Source: an uncultured Clostridia bacterium
GTDB taxonomy: Bacteria; Bacillota; Clostridia; Christensenellales; UBA1242
Direction of reading: 5' to 3'
DNA length: 9,381 nucleotides
Assembly (NCBI GenBank): GCA_947589655.1
Contig: CANQCE010000033.1
Location: 1 to 9,381 of the forward strand
This document shows, piece by piece, positions 1-5,609 of this stretch. The translations under genes were made by a program, and so were the position numbers. Position 1 is the first letter of the stretch. Each line of letters opens with the position of its first letter. The notes under the pieces were generated by a model that was not told the DNA's origin, made no database searches, and saw only the letters and a list, made by a program, of their open reading frames with translations.

Positions 1-508
1 TTTTGTTTACACCCAAATTAATAAGTGTTTGCACGGCATCGTTCAAAACTCCCTCGTTGATGTTTTCCATGAGTGGGAAATCGTCAAAGCCGCCAAGCGA
101 AACGGCAGTGATTTTGTCTTTAAGCTCAAGACAAATGCGCTCAGCGCTCTTTTTGCCCAGCCCCTTAACTTTTGAAAGTTGTGTGGCATCGCCGCTGGCA
201 ATGGCAAGCATAAGTTCAGAAAGTTTCACCCCAGAAAGCACGCCTATTGCGGTTTTTGGACCAATGCCAGAAACAGTGATAAGTTTTTCAAACATGGCTT
301 TTTCTTCCGCCGTGGCAAATCCATACAAGCACACGCCAGTGTTTTCGCTCACTTGCAAATAGGTCAAAATTTTGGCAGTTTCGCCTTCCATTGGCAGGCT
401 TGCCAGCGTGTTGTTGGAAATTGTAAGTTCATATCCAACACCGTTCACGTCAACCACAAGCAGATTTTCTCTTTTTTCTTCTATTGTTCCAACAAGAAAT
501 GCAATCAT
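1..508 (-). CDS. ruvA: Holliday junction DNA helicase subunit RuvA (3' end outside window)
   Basis: RuvA binds four-way DNA junctions as a tetramer and recruits the RuvB motor for branch migration in the cytosol during recombinational repair. The visible 169 residues begin MIAFLVGTIEEK, the usual N-terminal OB-fold start. Two helix-hairpin-helix motifs follow: VSGIGPKTAIG at about residues 79-89 and VKGLGKKSAERI at about 114-125. A linker then leads into the start of domain III (about residue 152 on, NDAVQTLINLGV), which contacts RuvB. RuvA is normally near 200 aa, so roughly 30 residues and the stop lie before base 1. Glu55 sits where the E. coli acidic pin has Glu55, but the next residue is Asn instead of Asp. 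The ATG at 508 is preceded by AGAGG at good spacing. It lies 74 nt after ruvC with no terminator between, so the two are probably co-transcribed, with ruvB expected next outside the window. Confidence 0.96.
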   Translation of the reverse strand, partial: MIAFLVGTIEEKRENLLVVDVNGVGYELTISNNTLASLPMEGETAKILTYLQVSENTGVCLYGFATAEEKAMFEKLITVSGIGPKTAIGVLSGVKLSELMLAIASGDATQLSKVKGLGKKSAERICLELKDKITAVSLGGFDDFPLMENINEGVLNDAVQTLINLGVNK

Positions 509-582
509 TTTTACCTCTTGAATTTATGTATTTTTTTATTTGATATTTTTCAACTATTTTTGCTTTCTTCTCTACATTTTGC

Positions 583-1071
583 CTAAATCATGTTGTTGTT
601 CAAGCGTGGATTGATTTGGCTGTGGCAAAGTGCAACAGCAAGCGCATCCGCTGCGTCGTCCGGCTTTGGAATTTTTTCCAGCCCCAGCACCGCCTTGACC
701 ATAAACTGCATTTGCTTTTTGTCCGCACGGCCGTTCCCAGTGAGTGCCTGTTTAATTTGCATTGGCGTATATTCAAAAATGCGGTCGCAAAATTTTGTGG
801 CGGTGAGAACTATCACCCCTCTCGCCTCGGCAACAGGTATAACTGTGGTCTGATTGCGGAAATAGAAAAGTTCTTCAATGGCAACCTCGTCAGGCCTGTA
901 ACGCTCGAACAACACGCGCAAACTTTCTTCAATGCGCTGCAACCTCACTGGAAAACTTTCCTCTTTGGGCGTTTCAATCACGCCATAATCCACAACTGCA
1001 TTGTTTCTGTGAGTGTCAATCACTCCGTAACCCACAATGCCATAACCGGGGTCAATTCCTAAAATCCTCAT
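583..1071 (-). CDS. ruvC: Crossover junction endodeoxyribonuclease RuvC
   Basis: RuvC is the dimeric, Mg-dependent nuclease that resolves Holliday junctions by paired nicks, working with RuvAB. The 162-aa product has full family length and the RNase H-like fold signature. It opens MRILGIDPG with catalytic Asp7, has Glu66 in AIEELFYF, and ends with the DAAD motif (Asp139 and Asp142). These match the four acidic residues of E. coli RuvC (Asp7, Glu66, Asp138, Asp141) with a one-residue shift at the end. Phe69 matches the aromatic residue that stacks at the junction. The stop is TAG. The ATG lacks a recognisable SD (GTTCTC precedes it), which is unusual beside its neighbours. A TTGACA/TAAAAT promoter ends 6 nt before the ATG, so the transcript may be leaderless. 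It lies downstream of yebC, separated by that gene's terminator, and upstream of ruvA. Confidence 0.97.
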   Translation of the reverse strand: MRILGIDPGYGIVGYGVIDTHRNNAVVDYGVIETPKEESFPVRLQRIEESLRVLFERYRPDEVAIEELFYFRNQTTVIPVAEARGVIVLTATKFCDRIFEYTPMQIKQALTGNGRADKKQMQFMVKAVLGLEKIPKPDDAADALAVALCHSQINPRLNNNMI

Positions 1072-1077
1072 GAGAAC

Positions 1078-1107
1078 ATTTTAATAAAAAACACCCCGCC
1101 TTGTCAA
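1078..1107 (-). promoter_or_regulatory. ruvC: Candidate sigma-A promoter of ruvC
   Basis: On the minus strand there is a perfect -35 TTGACA (1107-1102), an 18-nt spacer and a -10 TAAAAT (1083-1078, 5 of 6 consensus bases). Only GTTCTC separates the -10 from the ruvC ATG, so the usual start distance puts +1 on or next to the A of ATG. It lies between the yebC terminator and ruvC, where a new promoter is expected. The AT-rich context means the -10 could be chance; the perfect -35 argues for it. Confidence 0.6.
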
Positions 1108-1173
1108 ACAAATAAGGAGTTTGTCATAATTCTTTTATAAAAAAAACTGATTGATGAATTGAAAGATTAAAAT

Positions 1174-1205
1174 AAAAAAGGCACCTATAAAATTAGGTGT
1201 TTTTT
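1174..1205 (-). terminator. Intrinsic terminator after yebC
   Basis: A 6-bp perfect stem (CACCTA 1182-1187 with TAGGTG 1194-1199) and a 6-nt loop is flanked by A6 on one side and T6 on the other. Read on the minus strand it is a hairpin followed by CC and six U, 33 nt after the yebC stop. The flanking A and T runs make it symmetric, so it could work in both directions. Confidence 0.8.
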
Positions 1206-1237
1206 AAAGTTTTAAGTTCAAACATTATTTCCTCGCT

Positions 1238-1960
1238 TTATTCTTCTTCGTCGAGGTTCACGTTGTGATAAACCTCTTGAACATCGTCCAAATCTTCCAA
1301 AGCATCAATCATGCGTTGGAATTTGGCTTGCTGTTCGGCGGATAAATCCACATACAAATCTGGCACAAGAGCGGTTTCGCTGGAAACAACATTGTAACCT
1401 TTTGCCTCCAAAGCCTCGTGCATTTTGCCGTGCTCGTTTGCCTCGGTGATTATCTCAACGCTGTCCTCATCTTCCACAACATCCACTGCACCAAGTTCAA
1501 TGGCGTCAAGCATAAGGGTTTCAACATCTTTGGCGTCAATCACAACCACCACGCCTTTGAAAAGATAAGACACGCAACCATTGCTGCCCAAACTGCCGCC
1601 GTGCTTGTCGAACGCGTGACGAACATCGCCTGCCGTGCGGTTTTTGTTGTCCGTAAGGCACTCCACGATAACCGCCGAGCCGCCCACGCCGTAGCCCTCA
1701 TATGTGATGGCCTCGTAGTTCACTCCGCCAAGTTCCCCTGCCGCTTTTTTGATTGAACGCTCAATGTTGTCGCTTGGCATATTGTTTTGCTTGGCTTTTG
1801 CAATAATGTCTTTCAGTTTGCTGTTCACATTAGGGTCGCTTCCGCCTTGCTTGACGCAAACGGCAATCTCACGGCCGATTTTTGTGAAGATTTTGCCTCT
1901 TGCGGCATCAGTTTTTCCTTTTTTTGCTTGAATGTTATGCCATTTTGAATGTCCTGACAT
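1238..1960 (-). CDS. yebC: YebC/PmpR (TACO1) family protein
   Basis: Cytosolic YebC-family protein. Members were described as transcriptional regulators; more recent work on YebC and mitochondrial TACO1 ties the family to translation of proline-rich stretches. Which role applies here cannot be read from the sequence. At 240 aa it has the normal length and the classic N-terminus MSGHSKWHNIQAKKGK, followed by the conserved NMPSDNIERSIKKA block (about residues 60-73). A central region contains YEGYGVGG, and the C-terminus is acidic (NVNLDEEE). AAGGAG precedes the ATG at good spacing. It starts 35 nt after the phosphatase gene with no visible terminator between, so they probably share a transcript, closed by the hairpin at 1174-1205. 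The position beside ruvC is widely conserved in bacteria. Confidence 0.96.
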   Translation of the reverse strand: MSGHSKWHNIQAKKGKTDAARGKIFTKIGREIAVCVKQGGSDPNVNSKLKDIIAKAKQNNMPSDNIERSIKKAAGELGGVNYEAITYEGYGVGGSAVIVECLTDNKNRTAGDVRHAFDKHGGSLGSNGCVSYLFKGVVVVIDAKDVETLMLDAIELGAVDVVEDEDSVEIITEANEHGKMHEALEAKGYNVVSSETALVPDLYVDLSAEQQAKFQRMIDALEDLDDVQEVYHNVNLDEEE

Positions 1961-1995
1961 GATTTTCTCCTTTTAGTTTTTGCGAATATATTTTT

Positions 1996-2691
1996 TTAAT
2001 TAAACATGTTTTCAAAATAATTGATTGTTTCTTGTGAGTTTGCAAGGATTTTGAATTTTTTATTCTCAGCGTAAACGGCACCTGCTTGTTGTGCAATATA
2101 AATGCCGGGCGTTATATCCCAAGGAAACTCTTTGTATGAAAATATATGTGCCCCAAGCCGTCCGCAAGAAAGCCAAGTGAAATAAATGGCACTGGCATAA
2201 AAATCCCTTCTAAGCCTTCCATTTTCTTTGTTGGAAGATAACGAGTTCACTGCAGTGTATAACACTTTTTCAGGTGCAAGATTGCTTACGTGAATTGGCT
2301 TTCCGTTCATAAACGCCCCAGCCTCGTCAGCATAATAAAGTTCGTTTAGCGCTTTTAAATAAATTACTGCTGCACAGGTTTTTCCGTTTCTTACGCACGC
2401 AACCTGAATCCCCCAAAGCGGAATTCCGTTTGCAAAATTGATTGTGCCGTCAATAGGGTCAATTGTGAAATAATTTTCCGATTTTTTTTCTTTGCTGTTA
2501 AATTCTTCGCTTATAATATGAAAATCTGGATATTGCTTTTTTATTTGTGCTATCAAAAACTGTTCAACTTCATAATCGAAATTTGTGACTAAATCGCCTT
2601 TTGTGCCTTTTGCATTTACATGAACATCTTTGCTGATAAGCCTGCTTGCTTTTTTAACAATGTTTAAAAGAAATTTTAAATCTTTTGTCAT
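1996..2691 (-). CDS. Inositol monophosphatase family phosphatase
   Basis: Member of the Mg-dependent, Li-sensitive phosphatase superfamily (inositol monophosphatase, SuhB, CysQ, some fructose-1,6-bisphosphatases). The 231-aa product has the metal-site motifs in order: SEEF at 61-64 (Glu62/Glu63), DPIDGTINF at 78-86 (Asp78, Asp81) and WDITPG at 191-196 (Asp192). An upstream GDLVTNFD at 32-39 is also typical. The substrate cannot be fixed from sequence: inositol phosphate, 3'-phosphoadenosine 5'-phosphate and other sugar phosphates are all possible. I chose the ATG at 2691 because GAGG lies 5 nt before it. A longer frame can be opened at a TTG at 2721, but it would include the promoter -10 and has no SD. 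It has its own promoter and probably leads into yebC 35 nt downstream. Confidence 0.92.
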   Translation of the reverse strand: MTKDLKFLLNIVKKASRLISKDVHVNAKGTKGDLVTNFDYEVEQFLIAQIKKQYPDFHIISEEFNSKEKKSENYFTIDPIDGTINFANGIPLWGIQVACVRNGKTCAAVIYLKALNELYYADEAGAFMNGKPIHVSNLAPEKVLYTAVNSLSSNKENGRLRRDFYASAIYFTWLSCGRLGAHIFSYKEFPWDITPGIYIAQQAGAVYAENKKFKILANSQETINYFENMFN

Positions 2692-2706
2692 AATAACCTC
2701 GTTGTT

Positions 2707-2734
2707 AGTATAACACAACAACTTGCCAATTCAA
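2707..2734 (-). promoter_or_regulatory. Candidate promoter of the phosphatase-yebC unit
   Basis: Minus-strand -35 TTGAAT (2734-2729), 16-nt spacer and -10 TATACT (2712-2707, 5 of 6). The predicted +1 leaves a leader of about 8-9 nt that still holds the GAGG site for the ATG at 2691. Similar -35 TTGAAT is used by the promoter at 8224-8252. No convincing terminator separates the upstream methyltransferase gene, so readthrough may also contribute. Confidence 0.5.
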
Positions 2735-2772
2735 AACAAATTAAAAAGAAAGTTTACTTTGTTGAGCATTAT

Positions 2773-3639
2773 TTAAAATTGGTTTTTGTTTATTTCATAC
2801 ATTATAATTGACCCACTCACGCCAGCGTTTAGGCTTTCAATGCCGTCTTTCATAGGAATTTTTACTGTTTTATAGCAAAGCAAGCGGATTGAATCGCTCA
2901 CGCCTTGCCCCTCGTTGCCAACCACAACGCCAAGGATTTTTGCCCCCTTGCCTTTTGCATTTTTATTAGGGCAAACATCCGTTTGGCTGAAAGTGAAAAT
3001 GTTCTCTCCACTCATATCACAGCAGATAAGGCAAAGAGAATGTTCTTTTGCAAAATTCACAAATTCGGCTCGGCTCATTTCATAAACCTTGCTATCTAGC
3101 ACTGCGCCAGCGGAACTGCGAATAAGTTTGTCGTTGTTTTTGCGAACGCTGTCAACTAAAAACACATATTCAAAGCCACTCGCTTTTGCCGTGCGGATAA
3201 GTGTGCCAACATTGCCGGGGTCCTGCAGACCATCCAGAACCAAAAAGTTTGTTTTTGGCACCTCCACAATATATTGTGTGTGGTATGCAATGCATAATAC
3301 TTTCTGTGGGGTTGTTGTCCCAGCAAGTTGTTGGATGTCCCCCTCGCTGCAATATAAAATCGCCGGCTTGTGTAAAGCCACCTCGCTATCAATCTGTTTT
3401 ATAATTTCATCAACATTTTTAGCGGTTTCCAAGGCAAAATCTGCGTCTAAATTGTTTGGCAATATGTTAAGCGCCTGAAATTCCGCCTCGTCAAGGCTGG
3501 TTAAAATGCAAAAAGGCAGGATGCTATGTTTTGCCAAGGCATCCTTTATAATTTTAACGTTATCCAAAAAAAGCAAAGACTTATTTTCTCGTTTTTGCTT
3601 TTTTAAGGATTTTATAAGGTTTTTGCTAGCCCTTTCCAT
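2773..3639 (-). CDS. SpoU/TrmH-family RNA 2'-O-methyltransferase (YsgA/RlmB-like)
   Basis: Predicted SPOUT-fold enzyme that transfers methyl from S-adenosylmethionine to a ribose 2'-OH, probably in 23S rRNA. All three SpoU motifs are present in the C-terminal half of the 288-aa protein: LDGLQDPGNVGTLIRTA at about 135-151 (Asn143, Arg149), GNEGQGVS at 241-248 (Glu243) and IPMKDGIESLNAGVSGS at 261-277 (Asn271). The N-terminal 130 residues match a SpoU substrate-binding domain only loosely; where many relatives have FLIEG it reads FLDNV. A Lys/Asn-rich insert at about 217-234 precedes motif 2. The start ATG overlaps the rplT stop (TAATG), with AGAAGG just upstream, so translation is probably coupled. 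In Bacillus the TrmH-family gene ysgA lies beside pheS, in a different arrangement; the target nucleotide here is unknown. Confidence 0.9.
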   Translation of the reverse strand: MERASKNLIKSLKKQKRENKSLLFLDNVKIIKDALAKHSILPFCILTSLDEAEFQALNILPNNLDADFALETAKNVDEIIKQIDSEVALHKPAILYCSEGDIQQLAGTTTPQKVLCIAYHTQYIVEVPKTNFLVLDGLQDPGNVGTLIRTAKASGFEYVFLVDSVRKNNDKLIRSSAGAVLDSKVYEMSRAEFVNFAKEHSLCLICCDMSGENIFTFSQTDVCPNKNAKGKGAKILGVVVGNEGQGVSDSIRLLCYKTVKIPMKDGIESLNAGVSGSIIMYEINKNQF

Positions 3640-3986
3640 TAAGCCTTCTTTGCCAATTGAGCAAGTTCAGCAAATGCTTGTGGCTCTCTAACTGCCATGT
3701 CTGCAAGCACCTTTCTGTTAAGGGTTACATTGGCTTTTTTCAAGCCGCTGACAAATCTTGAATAAGAAATATCGTTCTGACGGCAAGCAGCGTTGATACG
3801 GGTAATCCAAAGTGAGCGGAAATTTCTTTTCTTAAGTTTTCTGCCAACATATGCGTATTGCCCACTTTTCATAACCTGTTCGCGAGCAGTGCGATAAAGT
3901 TTGCTTTTTGCCCCAAAGTATCCTTTGGCTTGCTTTAAAATTTTTCTACGTTTTTTAACTGCGTTCACGCCTCTTTTAATTCTCAT
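3639..3986 (-). CDS. rplT: 50S ribosomal protein L20
   Basis: L20 binds 23S rRNA early in 50S assembly and, in E. coli and Bacillus, represses its own operon by binding mRNA. The 115-aa basic product has the usual start MRIKRGVNAVKKRRKILK, the central GQYAYVGRKLKKRNFRSLW block and the conserved SYSRFVSGLKKA stretch, close to the usual 117-119 aa. A consensus AGGAGG precedes the ATG. It is third in the infC operon, 12 nt after rpmI, and shares one base with the methyltransferase start. It is the likely ligand of the leader at 4722-4890. Confidence 0.98.
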   Translation of the reverse strand: MRIKRGVNAVKKRRKILKQAKGYFGAKSKLYRTAREQVMKSGQYAYVGRKLKKRNFRSLWITRINAACRQNDISYSRFVSGLKKANVTLNRKVLADMAVREPQAFAELAQLAKKA

Positions 3987-3998
3987 GTTCCCCTCCTA

Positions 3999-4193
3999 TT
4001 ACTTGCAAAGAAGTGTTTTTATATTGTTGGCGTTTTTGCCGGCAATATAAGAACCTTTTCTGAGTTTTCTTTTACGATTTTGATTTTTTGCTGTCAGGAA
4101 ATGACCGCGGTTTGGTCTTGCAAACTTAACCTTTCCTGTTGCGGTGAGTGAAAATCTTTTCTTTGCACCGCTGTGTGTTTTTTGTTTAGGCAT
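3999..4193 (-). CDS. rpmI: 50S ribosomal protein L35
   Basis: Small basic large-subunit protein of 64 aa, the usual family length. It begins MPKQKTHSGAKKRF and contains the typical RPNRGHFLTAKNQNRKRKLRK stretch (about residues 27-47). Its SD AAAGGAG lies in the 15-nt gap after infC, 9 nt before the ATG. It forms the middle of the infC-rpmI-rplT set, whose order is conserved across bacteria. Confidence 0.97.
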   Translation of the reverse strand: MPKQKTHSGAKKRFSLTATGKVKFARPNRGHFLTAKNQNRKRKLRKGSYIAGKNANNIKTLLCK

Positions 4194-4208
4194 TTTTTCT
4201 TACTCCTT

Positions 4209-4721
4209 TTACTGTTTCTTTGGATTGATTACAACCGACACATTTCTGCCCATAATCACAGGTTCTTTGTCGGCAAAACCGAATTCTGCCAAATCTGCTA
4301 CGAACTTTTTAACATCTTCAACCGCATTTTTTGCGTAGGCTTGCTCGCGACCCCTCATGCGAAGCGATACCTTCACCTTGTCGCCGTCTTGCAAAATTTT
4401 TTGAGCGTTTTTAAGTTTGAAACTTGTGTGATATTCGTCTATCCTCATGGAAAGTTGAATTTCTTTAATTTCGCTTATCTTTTGATTTTTGCGAAGTTCT
4501 TTTTCTTTTTTTACAGCGTCAAACTTATATTTGCCGTAGTCCATAAGTTTGCAAACAGGTGGAACTGCCTGTGGTGACATAAGCACCAAGTCTAGGCCTT
4601 CTTGGTCTGCCTTGTCTTGTGCAGCCGCCTTTGACAAAACACCAAGTTGTTCGCCGTTTTCCCCAATAAGCCTTACCTCTTTTGCGTGAATTTGGTCGTT
4701 GATTTGAAGTTCTTTAAAAAT
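4209..4721 (-). CDS. infC: Translation initiation factor IF-3, with AUU start codon
   Basis: IF-3 binds the 30S subunit, prevents premature 50S joining and checks start-codon pairing. The 170-aa product has the N-terminal domain (INDQIHAKEVRLIGENGEQ, about residues 7-25), a linker around VCKLMDYGKYKF, and the C-terminal domain with SMRIDEYHTSFK and VSLRMRGREQAY. An ATG/GTG/TTG search would begin only at codon 29 (TTG), cutting off most of the N-domain. Upstream in frame there is no ATG, GTG or TTG before a TAG at 4772-4770. An ATT at 4721-4719 lies 9 nt after AAAGGAG, and homology resumes right after it (FKELQIND). AUU starts are known for infC in E. coli and Geobacillus, where IF-3 discriminates against AUU and so represses itself. 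First gene of the operon. Confidence 0.96.
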   Translation of the reverse strand: MFKELQINDQIHAKEVRLIGENGEQLGVLSKAAAQDKADQEGLDLVLMSPQAVPPVCKLMDYGKYKFDAVKKEKELRKNQKISEIKEIQLSMRIDEYHTSFKLKNAQKILQDGDKVKVSLRMRGREQAYAKNAVEDVKKFVADLAEFGFADKEPVIMGRNVSVVINPKKQ

Positions 4722-4890
4722 GGTCGTAATCTCCTTTAAATAAAAAATTCTGCAAAATTGCAGAATCCCCTAAAAATCAAATTGTTATTTAGATGTCAAA
4801 GAATGACATCTGCTTAAAGATTTATTCGATTTTTTAACCGCATCAAAACAAAATTCGATGGGTGAGAAGGGAAACTTCTGCTTTCTTACG
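4722..4890 (-). promoter_or_regulatory. infC operon 5' leader, candidate L20-type transcription attenuator
   Basis: About 170 nt lie between the predicted +1 (near 4890) and the infC start. In transcript order they hold a 5-bp hairpin AGAAG/CTTCT (4879-4865), a 7-bp hairpin with one G-U pair (4860-4841), a perfect 8-bp hairpin AGATGTCA/TGACATCT (4811-4791), and an 8-bp terminator hairpin (4766-4747) running into U5 and then the SD. Position and layout match the Bacillus L20 leader, where L20 binding causes premature termination of infC-rpmI-rplT. I could not verify the 23S-mimicking fold by eye, so the ligand is inferred from context. Confidence 0.7.
4742..4766 (-). terminator. Intrinsic terminator inside the infC leader (attenuator)
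   Basis: Minus-strand ATTCTGCA (4766-4759), loop ATTT, TGCAGAAT (4754-4747): a perfect 8-bp stem followed by five U, A and UUU. It sits only a few bases before the infC SD AAAGGAG (4737-4731) and after the promoter, so it can act only as a regulated stop for this operon or as a masking structure. Its 5' arm can also pair with upstream GCAGA copies. Confidence 0.82.
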
Positions 4891-4896
4891 AGTGAT

Positions 4897-4925
4897 ATTT
4901 TAGCACAACAGCAGTGCCTTGTCAA
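4897..4925 (-). promoter_or_regulatory. Strong sigma-A promoter of the infC operon
   Basis: Perfect -35 TTGACA (4925-4920), ideal 17-nt spacer, -10 TAAAAT (4902-4897, 5 of 6) with a TG one base upstream of the -10 (extended -10). A- and T-tracts upstream (about 4927-4965) resemble an UP element, as expected for a ribosomal-protein operon. The first bases after the -35 (AGGC) are the same as at the ruvC promoter. Confidence 0.88.
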
Positions 4926-4990
4926 CTATTTTTCACAAATTTTCAAGAAAAACTCTAAATTTTTAGGTTTTTGCGAAAATCGAGAAATTT

Positions 4991-5533
4991 TTAGCCTTTT
5001 CTTTTGCGAGAAAAGAACTCTTTTGGTGAGAACTCCACAATTTTGCCTGTAAAAAGCACCACCTTTTCGCAGTTTTCCACTGCGTATCCCTTTAAGATTG
5101 CTTTCCCAAAAATGGTCAGCCCAGCAATGAGCGAACTTATAAGGCAGGTTGCCAAAAAATATAAACTTGCCTCTTGTATATGCATGGAAAGAACCAAACT
5201 TACGCCGCCTGCGCCGCTTAAAATTCCGCAGATGTCGCCCACAACATCTCCGCAAAATGATGAAACCTTTTCACGATTGTTACAAAGTTTTTTTGCCGTT
5301 TGGTAGCCACGTTTGCCGCTATCTTTTTCCAGCCTTTCCGTTGTTAAAGTGGTAACTGCCACACCAATCATATCAAATATTACACTGATACACATAAAAA
5401 ACAATATCACAAATAGCGATAAAAACACCGGCAGATTTGGGAATATGCTTTGCGACACCACACTAAAAAAAATGGACAAAAAAATTGACAGCACAAAGGT
5501 TTTTAGTGCCCAGTTTATATTTCTGGATTTCAT
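4991..5533 (-). CDS. Small membrane protein, CNNM/DUF21 (CorB-like) transmembrane-domain relative
   Basis: A 180-aa protein with four likely membrane helices (about residues 9-30, 34-61, 97-117 and 121-143), so it is predicted to sit in the cytoplasmic membrane. The loop between helices 2 and 3 holds FDMIGVAVTT and NREKVSSFCGDVVGDICG. The stretch SSLIAGLTIFGKAILKGYA and the DxIGVA motif remind me of the transmembrane domain of CNNM/CorB-type Mg transport proteins, of which short versions without CBS domains occur in Clostridia. That assignment is from memory of the family, and transport is not shown. The C-terminus is basic (SRKRKG). The only AAGG lies 1 nt before the ATG, too near to be a normal SD; a TATAAT ends 5 nt upstream. 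It is preceded by the terminator at 5555-5583 and followed by the infC promoter region, so it is probably monocistronic. Confidence 0.72.
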   Translation of the reverse strand: MKSRNINWALKTFVLSIFLSIFFSVVSQSIFPNLPVFLSLFVILFFMCISVIFDMIGVAVTTLTTERLEKDSGKRGYQTAKKLCNNREKVSSFCGDVVGDICGILSGAGGVSLVLSMHIQEASLYFLATCLISSLIAGLTIFGKAILKGYAVENCEKVVLFTGKIVEFSPKEFFSRKRKG

Positions 5534-5538
5534 ACCTT

Positions 5539-5544
5539 ATTATA
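5539..5544 (-). promoter_or_regulatory. Possible -10 element for the membrane-protein gene
   Basis: A perfect TATAAT on the minus strand ends 5 nt before the ATG at 5533, between the upstream terminator and the gene. No good -35 lies at 16-18 nt (the region is T-rich), so the call rests on the -10 alone and on the need for a promoter after the terminator. If used, +1 would fall at the ATG. Confidence 0.3.
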
Positions 5545-5554
5545 TTTGCAATAC

Positions 5555-5583
5555 AAAAAAAATAGGACAAATCGCCCTATTTT
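5555..5583 (-). terminator. Intrinsic terminator after the 860-aa gene
   Basis: Minus-strand AAAATAGGGC (5583-5574), loop GATTT, GTCCTATTTT (5568-5559), then more T to 5555. The stem has 10 pairs including one G-U, ending in a run of eight U. It lies 27 nt after the stop at 5610. The A-run on the other side could let it stop plus-strand transcripts too. Confidence 0.88.
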
Positions 5584-5609
5584 CTTTGTGTCACTTTAAT
5601 TTAAAGCAA

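Noticed and set aside
509..582. TTGAAA/TACATA as a separate ruvA promoter
   Set aside because: Only 3 of 6 bases match in the -10, and such matches are expected by chance in this AT-rich gap.
179..1062. Plus-strand open frames of 87 to 148 codons across ruvA and ruvC
   Set aside because: They lie antisense to clear RuvA and RuvC coding sequence, have no SD, and their translations look like compositional noise.
2735..2772. Weak AAAG/CTTT hairpin followed by T5 after the methyltransferase gene
   Set aside because: A 4-bp A/T-dominated stem with a 4-nt loop is too unstable to call a terminator.
3156..3404. Short frames on both strands inside the methyltransferase gene
   Set aside because: They are shadows of the SpoU motif 1 region, with no SD and no recognisable product.
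4722..4890. T-box or metabolite riboswitch in the infC leader
   Set aside because: There is no T-box sequence (TGGNACCGCG type) and no riboswitch core I recognise; the ribosomal-protein leader explanation fits the genes better.
4926..4990. CTAAA/TTTAG repeat after the membrane-protein stop as a terminator
   Set aside because: The stem leaves a loop of 2-4 nt and has few G-C pairs; the A/T tracts are better explained as an UP element of the infC promoter.
4926..5255. A 109-codon minus-strand frame overlapping the membrane-protein gene
   Set aside because: It is out of frame with the better-supported 180-aa protein, Arg/Lys/Phe-rich without domain sense, and runs into the infC promoter.
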